Positions 43,294 to 55,164 are shown, counted from the stretch's first letter. The stretch: 64,000 nucleotides of DNA from Macrothele yani (GCA_039090855.1 CM077011.1:23003001-23067000); one strand, 5' to 3'. The notes: generated by a model not told the origin, from the sequence alone. A program made the numbers and translations.

Positions 43294-43790
43294 TCAAATT
43301 CTCTGCACCTTTAACCAAGAACTTCCCGTAGAAATCCCTGAATCCCATTAAATTAACACACGCAAACTAAAACTAAAACTCTCACAATTCACATACAAGA
43401 ATAATAAAAATAATAAAAAACACCAGGGATCGGCTACCGGGAGCCACTCATCAGGGAAAGACTCCCCTGGCCCCCGAACCCTGGTTCAGGTTTCATGCAG
43501 GTGTCTTTGAAATATGTGATTTCCGAAATAAGGGTTAATTTTTTTTTTACTTTAGTGTTATACACCTGGCCTTCCCTGCCTGAACCAACAACACAAAACT
43601 GAAATATAAACACTTACCTGAAATGAAATAACTTTAAATCTTTTAAAGGTGTAGTACACCTTTAAAAGATTTTATATATATATATTATAAAATATCAATA
43701 TATGTATTATAAAATATCGATATATATATATATATATTTCTTTATATATATATTATAAAATATCGATATATTAAAATTTAGAAACTTTCC
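43230..43790. repeat. AT-rich repeats with an 18-bp hairpin
   Basis: (AT)n at 43,258-43,291 and several copies of TATTATAAAATATCGATATA near 43,680-43,770. A perfect hairpin AAATCTTTTAAAGGTGTA-G- with its reverse complement lies at 43,636-43,672. The 43,300-43,620 part is non-repetitive without coding signal. Confidence 0.8.
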
Positions 43791-44499
43791 TCAGTGTTAA
43801 ATAAAAAGGAAAAATACCTAGAGGTCGTGATTAAGAACAACCTATATATTTGAAGCTGAATTTTTTAATATTACAAAGACACCAGTGTTATATTCCTTTG
43901 TAACGTGTCTGAAAAGCCTGTCTATGGGCACCAGAGGTCCAAAAAGATAATACAATTTTCCATTATACAGTTACTTTTTTTTTCTTTCCCCTGACTTTAA
44001 GAGTTCATTACACATACTTATTATTGTTTCATGAAGCTGGACCTCATAAAGCAAAATAAGCCCTTATCTTTGACAAGCCAATAGTAATAAGGGTCACCGT
44101 GGGACTTACTTTGACAATTTCATTTCCAATTCCAGCTTCCTTTCACCCAAGAGGGTCGTTCCACCATCCCTGTAGTTGTAGTGTTGAGCTTTCTTTTCTG
44201 TCCTTTCTAGATCGCCCCATTCTCAGCTATGCGCAGATAACGGGGCATTAGAGAGAATCGTCCCTCACATTTTTTGGTCGTTAAATATTCCATTACCTCC
44301 CCCTATGCGAATACTAATACCTCTTTTGAAAACATTATCGATTTTTCATCCATTTGTCAAATCGAATCTCTTAGAAACATCTCTAATGTGTAGCCTACAT
44401 CGATGCGTAATGCAAGATAAACATCTGTGACTAAGGAAATATTTCATTATAGTTTCAGTAAGCTTCTGAAAAAATAAATCTACACTGCACACTACTTCT
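43791..44499. other. No gene recognised
   Basis: No coding motif or repeat is identified. Confidence 0.45.
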
Positions 44500-44771
44500 T
44501 ATTCTGGATAGCAAGACTATCACTTTTTCTCTTATAAATACGTGAAGAACATCGTCCATCATTTTCAATCCAGAAGTTCTCCCCAATTCTTTTCCACAAT
44601 TTCCTGTCTTGAACTATTCTTTTCCATGTCACTCATGAATGCTTTCGAGTTTCATTCAATCATGTGGTCTACTTTTGAGTCTTTTCAAATCCCTTGCTAT
44701 TAAGCCCAGGATTTCGTTTATCCAACGGTAGTCAGTTCTTTTAGTAATATGTCCAACCCATTGCTTGCATA
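44500..44771 (-). pseudogene. RTE-like LINE C-terminal fragment
   Basis: The minus strand reads KQWVGHITKRTDYRW and DLKRLKSRPHD, matching QWVGHIARRTDHQW in the LINE at 62-64 kb. It is cut at 44,771 by Tc1 copy B; a further piece of the same LINE (DWRAFGR...) lies at 46,090-46,011 beyond the Tc1. About 85 residues that separate these two motifs in the other LINE are missing, so a deletion preceded the Tc1 insertion. Confidence 0.75.
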
Positions 44772-46010
44772 CTCTATATTGACTGAAGTCAACGAACACC
44801 CCTTTAAAAGCAAATGAACGGATCCGCTGCGTTGTTAAGATGCGCGGTATAGCTGCAAACGGTACAAAAACAAGCCTGGAGCTGACCGCGATCATATCGC
44901 ACTGTGAGGTTGAATGAAAATGTCGCGGCGGGAGAGAACTGACTTTGAGAAAGGAAATATTGTTGAGTGTTGTATTAGTGGATTGTCCATAAGAGAAACC
45001 GAGAGGGGTTTAAACATACCCAAATTAACTGTTTTGGATGTACACAATAAGTGGAAGTCACATGGCGTGCCTGAAGCAATAAAACGGTCTAGCAGACGAA
45101 AGAGAATCAGGATAGAGGACGTCGAAGCCTCAGGAGAGTCGTTACTGCTAATCGAGGGAGTACTGCACAAGACCTAGGTGTACAGGTGAGAACAAATGCT
45201 GGAACATCAGTATGTACCCGTACCATTCACACAGAACTTCTTCCATGGGTTACCGTGGTCGTGAGGATGGTCATAAGCCTTTCATCTGCACTCGGAATGC
45301 TACTCGTCATTTAGGATGGTGTAAAGAACATTTATCGTGGACCGTAGATCAATGGAAACGGGTCCTATGGACTGATGAATCCAGATACACGATCTATCAG
45401 TCTGATGGCGGTGTGTGGGTATGGCGGTAGCAGGGTAAACGCTATTTACCAGAGTGTACTGGTCCTACGGTCAAGTTTGGAGCTGGCAGTGTACTCGTGA
45501 GAGGGTGTTTTCCGTGGTATGGCCCCGGTCCATTAGTTATCGTGGACAAACCTGTTAACCAGCAGGTCTAACTCAATAATCTGGACAATTATGCCCTACC
45601 AACTCTGTGGTAACACTATGGAACCGACCCTTGTTGGTACCAGCAGATAATGCACTGAGCCATAAACAAGGACTGTTAAGTCGTGGTTTGACTATAATTC
45701 CGTATCGTGTGTGGACTGGCCAGCACAGAGCCCTGATTTTAATCTCACAGAGCACCTATTTGATGAATTAGAGCGTCGTATAACAAGTTTGTAACCAAGG
45801 CGTACTATTAAGCAACAATTAGCGGCAGCATTATGTACTGAATGAAAGCGCATACCTATCGCTGTGTTGCAAAACTTTGTCGAAAGCTTGTCTCGAAGGG
45901 TCAGTGCATGCATTAAGGCCAAAGGTGGACCGACACCGTACTAATGTAGGTCAATAAAGGCTGTGTTGTGTTTCACTTCTAGGTGTCCGGTGACGTATGT
46001 CAATATAGTG
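44772..46010 (+). mobile_element. Tc1 element, copy B, inside a LINE
   Basis: 1,239 bp. The left end CTCTATATTGACTGAAGTCA and right end, read inward, CACTATATTGACATACGTCA match copy A at 2,946-4,212. TA precedes the left end; the right target copy reads CT. The LINE fragments on both sides show it inserted into a LINE. Confidence 0.85.
44914..45930 (+). pseudogene. Tc1 transposase, broken
   Basis: ATG at 44,914 opens the DNA-binding domain (RTDFEKGNIVECCISGLS), which closely matches copy A and is open to 45,177. The first catalytic motif LWTDESRY is near 45,365. VLVRG-type sequence before the second motif and SPDFNLTEHLFDELERRI near 45,730 follow. A frameshift runs through the second motif (QQ|DNALSH). 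A stop follows VWVWR at 45,428. Confidence 0.85.
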
Positions 46011-46095
46011 CTGGTTAAATGCTTTATATTTAAGAGATAACGATAAATTGCTCTTGGAAATTCTCCCATTTCTTCCAAACGCTCTCCAGTCAAAT
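46011..46095 (-). pseudogene. RTE-like LINE fragment, other side of Tc1
   Basis: Reads DWRAFGRNGRISKSNLSLSL, equivalent to AWRAFGRKSKIFKSNISLCL in the LINE at 63,470. Confidence 0.75.
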
Positions 46096-46239
46096 GTTAT
46101 ATGCCTATTTCTTCTTCATATACTCTAACACCGTGTTTGACCTCCCCGCGATCGGAAAACGCCTGCAACGTGACAGGACATGGATTCCACGATCTTTCTG
46201 TTCTACTGTGGAAACCGTGCACACTCGGAAGAGCGTTAC

Positions 46240-47222
46240 ACAATTCCGTAATATTCGCCGGTTAAATATTCCTGGCATTGGTGACACGTTGAACAGCATC
46301 CCAAATCTTTCCGATGGCGTTTAAATCCTGCGAAAGAGGCGGGAGGGCCATGTCAGAATGCCATACTACGTGGAATATTCCTCCAGCTATAATCGGGCAA
46401 CTGTAATGTGTGGTGGCGCATTGACGTGTTGAAAGAGCTCGCATCCGTTGGAGAGGTTGCGTGACAGGAACGAGTGTAAATGATCCTAAAGGATGGTTAC
46501 GTAGCATCCACTGGTCAGAGCGGTCTGCAGACATATGAGGGTTTCTAATGCGTGCCAGCTGAAAACACCCCACACCATAACAGAGCCACCGCCGGGCTGC
46601 AGTATCTCTTGTAGGCATGCGGATCCATTGCGTGGCGGATTTGTCGCCATTCCCGAATTCGTCCATCTGTCCTGAAATAGTTGGTATTGCGATTCGTTGA
46701 ACATGGCTACACGTTTCCAGTCATCTTTCGTCCAATGCCGGTGTTCCCGAGCCCAGGCGAGGCGCACAGCTTTGTGTCGTCGGACTAAGCTACAAGTTTC
46801 CAGTCATCTTTCGTCCAACGGTGGTGTTCCCGAGCCCAGGCGAGGCGCATAGATTCCTGTAGTTGGATCAGTAATGGCCAATGGATGCTTTGTCTACTTC
46901 GGAACCCCATAGAGCAAAGGAAACGTTGCATTGTCCGAACGATGATGCTACTACTGGCCCCACAATTGAATTGCGTTGGGATCTGCCGCAATGTTGCACG
47001 CCGGGATGATGTTATGATGCAGGCAAGACGCCGCTGTCCGCCATCATCCAGAGATTTTGTACGGCCACAATGATTTTGCATTCTCGAATATGCCCTTGAG
47101 TTTCTGGACACACTTAAAATTGTTAAACGTGTAAATCCAAATTTCGTGGTGCAGTGACCCGTCTCCCAGGAGCCCAGTATCATATCACGTTGGAAATCGC
47201 TTATATCCTGATAGTCTCTCAT
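46240..47222 (-). pseudogene. Tc1 transposase with internal duplication
   Basis: ATG at 47,222 starts a DNA-binding domain (ISDFQRDMILGSWETG) open to 46,785. MRLAWAREH.WTKDDWK.VA then occurs twice because an ~87-bp segment is duplicated in tandem (46,700-46,870). The first catalytic motif reads MFNESQY instead of WSDESRF. GGGSVMVWGVFSW is intact near 46,570. The third motif reads SQDLNAIGKIWDAV, so the catalytic Glu is lost. The second motif is not recognisable. No clear terminal repeats were found. Confidence 0.85.
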
Positions 47223-47225
47223 CTG

Positions 47226-47900
47226 AACTCCGAATGCTACTGTTTGAGTTTCCGGAGATATTTGGCTCTATATATACGTCGTTTGCTGACGATACCATTT
47301 ACGGCATGGGTGTGATGGCATGCAATGGAAATGGTAGCGCCCTTTCTAGGTTTTTTGGCAACTCAGTGTGTAATCACATACGCAATATAAAAACTGGAAC
47401 GTATCCCATGAAAGAAAGGAACAAAGTAATGTGACAAATGCTTCCAAAGCAATAAAATTAACATTTATTACAGAATTAGGAGCAAAAACTTACCAATAAG
47501 CCCAAGAAATTTAAAGAATAAAAGTTACCACATATCAGCTAGAAACAATTTCTTTATGCCTATGTGTAGGATCTTGTTTCCAATTCTGAATTAATGTTAT
47601 TTTGTTGACCTATAAGTAGATACTGGTGGGATTCTATCGTTCAATGACACCAGAAAAGTTTCTTCCCAAGACTGATACTTTCCTGATTAAAACAACCTGG
47701 TTTTATTACCGTTCTCTTACTTTTTTGTTTAAACTTGTTGGTTTTCGTACGGTATGTTCCGTTCTTTGTTGGCTTTCCTTTGGCTATATCGACATTTATG
47801 TATATTTGCTAATCCACTGGGTTTGTGGAGAATTAGCATCATATCTGCTTATTTTCATTAACTTTACTTCTATTTAACTGCGTGATTTTCTCAGGATATA
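47226..47900. other. No gene recognised
   Basis: Spacer. An 83-codon hydrophobic frame at 47,626-47,877 is AT-driven and has no supporting context. Confidence 0.45.
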
Positions 47901-49118
47901 CACTGAAGTGCCAGAAAAACTGATACAGACGAGATTATGCAAAATACGTAGCAACATCCCCCATGTGCGTACTCGGTTGCGTCCGCCAGTGCGTATATTA
48001 AGCAATAGACATCCTCGCCAGATGTGAGAGCTGGTCTTGGTATGAGAAGGACAAGTAATAACGATTTAAGGGATTTTCAACGCGGTGTCATAGTTGGCGC
48101 TCGTGAGATGGGCCATAGTATTTCGGAGATAGAAACGAAATTCGGACTTTCACGAACGACCATTACCAGGGCGTTACGTGACTACAAGAATTCCGGCAAA
48201 ACCTCCAACCTACGATACCAGTGTGGACGTAGAAAGACATTGGGTGATCGTGACCGTCGTCGGCTATCAAGAATCGTTTCACGCGATAGGCGTGCATCAC
48301 TCTCGCAGGAATCATCGGAATTCAATGCTGGAGCCTCGGCAAGCATCAGCGTACGGACTATGCAACGTACCCTGCACGATATGGGCTTTGAGAGCCGACG
48401 CCCAACTCGAGTTCCTTTGATGGGAGCACGACGCACATCTATGCGCCTCGCTTGGGCATGGCAACACCGCCACTGGACACTTGATGACTGGAAACAAGTA
48501 GCCTGGTCTGACGAGTCGCGTTTCCAACTGTATCGGGCAGATGGAAGGATTCGTGTGTGGCTCAAATCCCACGAAGCCGTGGACCCGCCTGTCCACAGGG
48601 AACTGTACCGGCTGGTGGAGGTTCGGTAATGGTATGGGGTGTGTTTTTCTGGACTTCTGTGGGACCCCTGGTACGTGTACAAACGTCTGTGACCGGCCAA
48701 CGCTATGTGCGCATCACTTCTGACGAGATACACCCGCTCATGGCCTGCATTCATGCTGATGTGTTGGGCCTGTTCCAACAGCACAATGCACCTCCACACA
48801 AGTGTCTAGACGCCACATTATGGTTAGAGGAGCATTCATCTGAGTTTGGGGTGTTGCCATTCCCACCCAAGTCCCCAGATCTGAACGTGATAGAACACAT
48901 TTGGGATGCCATGCAACGCGCTATCGAACACAGGAATCCGAGACCTCGGAATACACCCGAATTATCGAATGCTCTGCAGGGAGTATGGTGTGCATTGCCT
49001 ACAGCATATTTCCAGAAGTTAGTGGAGTCTATGCCCAGTTGTATTTCTGCAGTCCTGGGCTCCGGTGGGGGCCTACCAAGTATTAGACTGGTGTTCCAAT
49101 TTTTCTGGCACTTCAGTG
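47901..49118 (+). mobile_element. Tc1 element, copy 1 of a pair
   Basis: 1,218 bp with clean ends CACTGAAGTGCCAGAAAAAC and its reverse complement, and TA on both sides (47,899-47,900 and 49,119-49,120). The second copy at 55,165-56,375 has the same termini in the opposite orientation. Confidence 0.95.
48042..49086 (+). pseudogene. Tc1 transposase with one frameshift
   Basis: The first frame (48,024-48,629) covers both DNA-binding halves (LRDFQRGVIVGAREMGHS, SVRTMQRTLHDMGFESRRP) and the first catalytic motif AWSDESRF. A one-base loss near 48,587, in the run GACCCGCC, shifts into the second frame, which is open to 49,225 through GGGSVMVWGVFFW. The second motif reads FQQHNAPPH, with His in place of the catalytic Asp. 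The third is SPDLNVIEHIWDAM. Apart from the shift and that substitution the gene is complete, the best preserved of its group here. Confidence 0.92.
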
Positions 49119-49120
49119 TA

Positions 49121-49430
49121 TATGCGTACGATTCAGAGTCTGGAGACGACGTGGTTACTGGGAAAATCTTACTGCCATCCGTGAGCGTCAAGTGTTTCCT
49201 CAACCAGGTGTCATGGTTTTCGTAGCTGTCATATTCAATAGCCGCTCACATCTCGTACGCATAGTGAGCACAACGGCAGCACGAAGATACGTCGAGCAGG
49301 TGCTGAAGCCGGTTCTGTTGACGTATCTCTTCCATATACCTGATGCCCAGTTTCAACAGCACAACGCCCATTCGCGCACTGCCGACGTCAGCAGACAGTG
49401 CTTAGAAAGTGTCGAAGTGTTTTCCTAACT
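49121..49430 (+). pseudogene. Tc1 transposase internal fragment
   Basis: An open stretch reads PGVMVFVAVIFNSRSHLV, YVEQVLKPVLLTYL and AQFQQHNAHSRTADVSRQC. It belongs to the same branch as the fragment at 33,780 (QQDNARPHAARIS). The second Asp is His here as well. The N- and C-terminal parts are missing. Confidence 0.75.
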
Positions 49431-49757
49431 TTTCCCTAAGAGAGGAATTGTTGAAATTGACGGGAAAATGACTTATAACGCCTGTACGCGGCCCCCTTCG
49501 CAAAGTCAATACATTGTGGACACAGACGCACGCTGTGTGATAAGCAGCGACTCAATGTATAGCCGCACATGGGTACAGTACTATATACTAACTCAAGGAA
49601 CGTCATGATGTCTCTTCGTGCATCGCGTCCATGCAATCTCTCAGATACTGAATCACTCCTTTCCCACCTATACAGTGGAACCTGCGTTCTATATTTCTCA
49701 GTTATACGTTTTTATCTTTTATGCATAACTGTGCTTTTGTCTTGAAATTGTACTGTA

Positions 49758-50820
49758 CACTCAAGTACCAAAAGTCATGGTATACGTACCAAGTATCATA
49801 TAGGATCTCCTCTAGGGCTGGCAAAGTGCAGAAACCCGACGTTGCATCTATTCCACAAGTGGCCGGAAGACTTCTGGAGAGATGTTGAGCCATGTCGTCT
49901 GAACAGCAGCCCACAATTTCCTGGTATTTGTGGATGCAGGACCTTGGGTAGGAATAGGCGTTTCTACCACGTTCCATAAGTGCTCTATTGGGTTCATGTT
50001 GGACAAACGTAGTGGCCAAACCATCCGTCGGAACTCTACAGAATGTCCCTCAAACAACATTTTGACAACTTGGGCCCGATGACATGGTGCATTGTCCGCC
50101 TGGAAAATCCCATCGTTGCTGGGGTACATGAAGGCCTGCAAATGGTCACCCAGCACAACAACAAAGCGATTACCGGTTAATGACATGTTTACGAGGAGCA
50201 GAGGATCCAAACCGTGCCACGTAAGGACACGACACACATGAATAGAACCATCACCAGCTTGGACAGTGCTTTGTTGACAGCTTGGGCCCATGGCTTCATG
50301 GGGTGTGAGCCACACCTGAATCCTACCATGAGCTCGTTACAACTGGTAGCTTGACTCATCGGACCACGCCACATGTAGCCCAGTCTTAAAGGGTCCAATT
50401 ACCGTGCTCACGAGCCCAGGTGAGGCGCTCTGTGTGTTAACCAAGACACTGTGGTGGGTTTTCTGCTCCCATATCCTATGGACGCTAAATTACGCTGCAC
50501 TGATCTGATGGATGGTACCTCCTGCATTCAATGTGGATGGTATTTGAGCCAGTGTCGCTTGTCTGTCAGCGTGGCAATCCTGGTCGGACGCCACTGGTCA
50601 CGGTCATTCAGCACCCGTGGTCGGCCACTGCGCCGTCCACGGTGGGCGGTATTCTCGGCACACACGTGACACCATGGATCGTGGAATGTTCAATGTTCGC
50701 ACAACTTCGGAAACTGAATGTCCCATCCATCTGGCTCCCACTATCATGCCTCGTTCAAACTCCGATAATTCACGTCGGCTTGCCATAATCCTGCTGGCGG
50801 TTGTTCAGTGTGACTCACTA
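49758..50820 (-). mobile_element. Tc1 element, right end lost
   Basis: The left end reads CACTCAAGTACCAAAAGTCA after TA. The minus-strand transposase extends to its start at 50,786, but no matching right terminus is seen before the palindromic repeat at 50,834. Confidence 0.7.
49848..50786 (-). pseudogene. Tc1 transposase, broken
   Basis: ATG at 50,786 begins RRELSEFERGMIVGARWMG, an intact first helix-turn-helix. A frame change follows near 50,610. The catalytic half is open from 50,315 to 49,848: QAGDGSIHVCRVLTWHG, then FQADNAPCHRAQVV with the second Asp, then LSNMNPIEHLWNVV for the third motif. The first motif region (about 50,350) reads SDESSYQL in a broken frame. Confidence 0.85.
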
Positions 50821-50833
50821 GATTACATCAAAT

Positions 50834-51205
50834 AGAAGTCATTGTCCTTTCCACGTTTATAAGTTAGTCACGAAAAAATATCTCATCGGCTGCCACCGGG
50901 AATCGAACCCAGGGTCTTCTAGCTACGCGCCAGATATGCTTCCACTGCACCACACCGGCCTCGAAATTATCCAGACTCACAAACGACAATTTGCCAAGCC
51001 GCATGGCAGGGTTGAGAAATTATGAGAAATTTTTCCGTCACTCACTTATAAACGTGGAAAGAGCGATGACTTCTATTTGCAACCCTGCCATGTGGTTTGT
51101 CAGTTTGTCATTTGTGAGTCTGGGGAATTTCGAGGCCGCTGTGGTGCAGTGGAAGCATATCCGGCGCGTAACTAGAAGACCTTGGGTTCGATGTCCGGTG
51201 GCGGC
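50834..51205. repeat. Palindromic tRNA-like cluster
   Basis: Two tRNA-like blocks face away from each other: minus strand at about 50,892-50,962 (B box GGGTTCGATTCCC) and plus strand at about 51,133-51,203 (GGGTTCGATGTCC). Between and around them, GTCCTTTCCACGTTTATAAG (50,847) and CTTATAAACGTGGAAAGAG (51,044) form inverted repeats, and a ~58-bp spacer ending GGCAGGGTTG is present in both orientations. The AACGTGGAAAGAGCGATG word is shared with the retroposons at 41,767 and 62,928. Confidence 0.8.
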
Positions 51206-51208
51206 CGA

Positions 51209-51796
51209 TCAGAAATTTTTCCGTGATGCGAAATTCTTCAATGACAAGTTTGCACTCGTTTTGCATGGGTAGCTCGGAAGTTTACACTCCATTCTTTGCT
51301 TTTTGCTCTTGTGGTTGTAATGATGGACCCATGTCTCGTCCCCAGTGACATACAAAACATTTCTGCCAATTTCCAGGCCCTGCTGCTTGCGTGTATCAGA
51401 GGACTGTCGTGGTACCGATCTGGCATACACTTTATGATATAAAATATCGTCATGCATTATTAAGAATGCAGAGCCATAGCTAATGCTTTCGTTTTGGGCC
51501 ATCTAAGACAGAGTAATCAGGCAATCTTCTTTAATGAGCACATCGATGCGACCCAGATTGTAATTTGTGCGAGATGTCGATGGACGACCCGAGCGAGCTT
51601 CATCAAACACATTCGTTCTACCGGCTTGAAACTTTTCTATCCACTTGTACACATGTCTCTGGCTCATAGACTTATCCTTCCCATATTGCTCAAGTATCCT
51701 AGGATAAATTTCAGAGGGTTGCACTCACAGTGCCCTTAAAACTCTCACTACACTTTGCTGGTCGACGATGGAGCGTTCCGACAAACGAGCGGCCAT
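51209..51796 (-). pseudogene. mariner transposase N-terminal half
   Basis: ATG at 51,796 begins MAARLSERSIVDQQSVV. An in-frame TGA stops it after RVLRAL. The frame continues with ILEQYGKDKSMSQRHVYKWIEKF and the linker RSGRPSTS. A second frame (51,502-51,209) covers VTGDETWVHHYNHKSKKQ, the first catalytic motif. The catalytic core beyond it is missing where the palindromic cluster begins, so only about half the usual 340 residues remain. Confidence 0.9.
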
Positions 51797-51869
51797 CTTT
51801 ACGCCCTTACAACAGCTTGGTAACTGCGGTTAGAAAATCGGCGATCACATCTGCCACGCGTCAAGGCGA

Positions 51870-53166
51870 CGGGATTCAAATCTTCGAATGATTTTCGGGA
51901 TTCAAACCTTCGAATCCCGAAAATCTTGAAAGAGATTGGAAAATCGAAAACTCGAATCGTCTTGATTTTTTCGTCATTCGAATCTCTCGAATCTTAACCT
52001 AAAAAATCTTGGTGTTTGTTGCTTGTTCTAGAGCGGTATTTGTTCGAATTTTTGTCAGCATGACGAGTTATGACATTAGAAAACAATCGAAGAAGATCGT
52101 GTATAGTGTATACACAGCTATTTGAAATAGCTCGTTACTTCCAAACCGGATGTGACAGTGAAGGAATTGCTTAGCTAAATACAGAGAGTAACCGCCGAAG
52201 CGACAGGCGTCTCCCATCGGAAAGTGCCTTAGCCACCATACCTCAAGTATAGTGGGGAAAGTTACTTAGCCATATTTGATCTCTTTCCCGGCAGCCGTTA
52301 CCTTTGTAACGAGCGTGAGAACGGAAGTAGGAGTGTGACCTTGAGCTGCGTCGCGCACATAACTCCAGTTACTCTGTCTACAGTTCAGCGTTTCTAGTTC
52401 TACTCTACAAAAAAAAAAAATCAAAATTTAAGGAAACTCTCTAAAACGTTCTTGATCACTCCATCATCGACAGTAATGTTAGAAAGACTATTCAGCATAT
52501 CAGGTGTCATATCTGATAAAAAAATGAAGTAAGGCTAGACCCAGAGCGAGTTCGATTGCTGTTGTTTTTAAATAAAAAATTTCCATTAAAGGTTTCTGAT
52601 TTTTTTATATTGCCCTGAAAGAGTTCAGTGTTTTTATTCAATCTTAAAACAAACATGTTTTTGAATTTTCTTAATTTTCTGGAAATAATTTACTCAATTT
52701 AGTGTTCCATGTTTTGTGTTTATCTACATTAACTCTTGAAATAATCCTCCTCCTCTACACTCACTTAGATTTAAAAAGGTTTGGGAACTTTTGTTGTTAA
52801 AGAAAAATGTCGAAAATGTGAATTTTTACTCAAATATTTTTTTTATAAAATTATGTCAGAAAATGGAAATTAACCTCAAGGCTCAAGAGTTATGAACTTT
52901 ATTTGGTAAATGTAAGTTATAAGTTTTCTTTAAATCTCCTTAATAAGTTTGGGTATATTTTTTGAAAACTGTATTCTTTCATTAAACACAGATTTCAGAT
53001 TTTGCTTCAATTAAAAACTTTTAATTTTAGGTGGAAGTCTTCTCTTTCCCTTTTTTTCTTATAATTATTCTTAGATGAAGTATTTGAGAGATTCGGGAGA
53101 TTCGAGGGATTCGAGAACCTTTTAGTATTCGGATTCGAGAAAATTTAGGACTCATCCCACCTCTAG
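51870..53166. mobile_element. hAT element remnant
   Basis: The right end finishes with CTCATCCCACCTCTAG, i.e. CTAGAGGTGGGATGAG inward, a hAT-like terminus (CAGAGGTGGG). Both sides carry inverted clusters of TTCGAATC/GATTCGAG words (51,875-52,000 and 53,085-53,150). A hAT dimerisation motif lies inside. The left terminus is not defined. Confidence 0.65.
52425..52590 (+). pseudogene. hAT transposase C-terminal dimerisation fragment
   Basis: Reads SSTVMLERLFSISGVISDKK, then after a one-base shift RLDPERVRLLLFLNKKF. This is the conserved C-terminal signature of hAT transposases (ERLFS..G.I...R..L.PE.V..L.FL). Upstream catalytic sequence is absent or unrecognisable. Confidence 0.85.
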
Positions 53167-53185
53167 TATTCTGTATGTCGAACAG

Positions 53186-53414
53186 GCCGCCCCGGTGGCA
53201 CAGTGGTCTAAGCGATGGCCTCTGATCATTCGTCCGAAAGGGGCCCGGGTTCGAATTCCGGTGAAGCAAGGATGTAGTGTTTCTCTTATGGCACTGGCTC
53301 TCTTTCTTCCCTGGAACCAGTTACCCTAAATTAGGGACGGGCGACTGCTTATAGACCATTGAGTTGCTCACGGTCGTCGTTAAAACTCCAATCATATAAA
53401 AAACAAAAAAAAAA
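53186..53414 (+). mobile_element. tRNA-derived SINE, family 1, older copy
   Basis: All family-1 blocks are present with more substitutions than the other plus-strand copies and an interrupted A-rich tail. I cannot find a target duplication. Confidence 0.9.
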
Positions 53415-54004
53415 CGGCTAGCAGTGTATCTACTCATGTTCCAAAAGTCAGAAGATCCGTCATCAGTGAAGCTTAAATTTCGCCAGGGCCCTTATTCAAT
53501 TTCGAGTTTAAATACCATTCTATTATTAAATTGCTGAGCTCATTAGTTATTTCTTGACATATCTGCCTCACTCTAACTTGAAAACGTTGATTACGTCTCT
53601 TGACATGGTTGTCTCTTAACTGCATTAAAAAAGTTTATTAGGGTGATGGATTTTCGTTTCATGATGGTTTCTTTACTGGGAATTAATGTCACTACTGCAC
53701 TGAAAACGCAATTAAGAAAGACACAGAACACGGAGTCTATGTCTAATTAATTATTTTGTTTGTGTGTGAAAATTTATATTGGCAACACACGTTGGAGCGA
53801 CATTAGTTATTCGGAAGCTGAAGCTAACCAAGGGTGCCATCTCAGCAAATTTCGTTTTATTTTTCCTGGGTTGTACATTTCTCACTCAGTTATCGTATGC
53901 GAAAGAAATTTGCAAAACAAGATGTGAAACTCTAATAATTGAATAATGTCGAAGAGTGTTGTTTAAACTGCTGAATTGCTAGCATATTTCGCATTATAAT
54001 TTTA
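53415..54004. other. No gene recognised
   Basis: AT-rich spacer with no motif. Confidence 0.45.
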
Positions 54005-54960
54005 ATCAGAGACGGAAACGGGTCACGGGCAAAGGGGAGAGAATTCCTTGTTGGTCAAGCAGATCGGGTCAAGGTGTACCTGACCTGATTTCGACCCGGT
54101 TTTATTTCCGCTTCATTTTTGAAAAGAAAAAAAAATATTTCAAAGAAAAATGCTTGCTCTGGGATTTTGTGCTCGATGCTGTTTCCGGCGGAGTGAACAA
54201 ATATTTGGAAAACTAAAATGTTACCGTATCTTTCTTAAAGCAAGGAAGATTTCCACGGAATGACGATACCATATCGTAAAATTATACATCCTTTGCATTT
54301 TTTAGTGTACTTGTCTGTAATAATTTTTTTCAGCGTGTAAATGTTTTTAGTGTGTTAATGTTTTTTCAGTGTATCAATTTTTTTCAGTGTATTTGTCATT
54401 TTTTTCAGTGTATTTGTCAAGATACAGGAAAACGCCTGAAGCCTGCTTCTCTGGTGATTCATTCTCTCACACCTCGTGTGTCACACTGTAGGACTAAAAG
54501 CTTTTTTTCACATCGCATCTTTTGCATTGAGAACCCAGAGGTTTTCGTTTGAGGTGCTAACATCCCGTTCCATTGCTTGACGTGTCGGAATTAATGCCTT
54601 ATTTGTTTTAATTTAGATGAATTTATTATAACAATAAGGAGGTTGAGTAAGGCGTCAATGGCAACAAATGCGTCCTTGTTGAAAACAAAAGGGGGATAGT
54701 GAAAGCTGGAAGTTGTTTCTTCTCATTAAGGAACCAAAATTATGTTTCACAGCAGCACCAATTTTCACCAGTTTGTGATGCGTTTAAAATTTCAAAAATG
54801 TGAATGTTGATATCCCGAGGTTGCTTCCTTCACAGGAGCAATGACGAAATCAACATCCACATTTTAGAAATTTTCAACCCATCACAGCTTGTGAAAATTG
54901 ATGTTGCTGTGAAAGGTATTCGGAAGCTGGATATGTTATCAAGAAAACAGCAAAAACGGA
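54005..54960 (+). pseudogene. BED-finger transposon, second copy, decayed
   Basis: This matches the 30,464-31,106 region in reverse complement, block by block: the GGGTCA/GACCCGG patch, AAAATAATATTT-like and GGAAGATTTCCACGG, GTGCTAACATCCCGTTCC, and CCTTGTTGAAAAC. The BED part is degraded (CVLVENKRG then frameshifts). At 54,345-54,420 TTTTTCAGTGTATTTGTC-like words are repeated four times. No catalytic domain is visible. Confidence 0.5.
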
Positions 54961-55164
54961 AGTTAAGCATACACCAAGTTACTTAATTCAAACATCTTTA
55001 CTGCAGCATAATCAAAATTAAGTGGAACATCTTTAAAATTACTGCTGAAGATCGTCTTGACTCTCGCAGATGTGTTTGAAAATATGTGTAAAACAGTTCG
55101 GTTATGTGAATAGCGAGAATTTCAACACTTTCTGTAAGTAAGTAAATTAAACGATTCCGTAATA

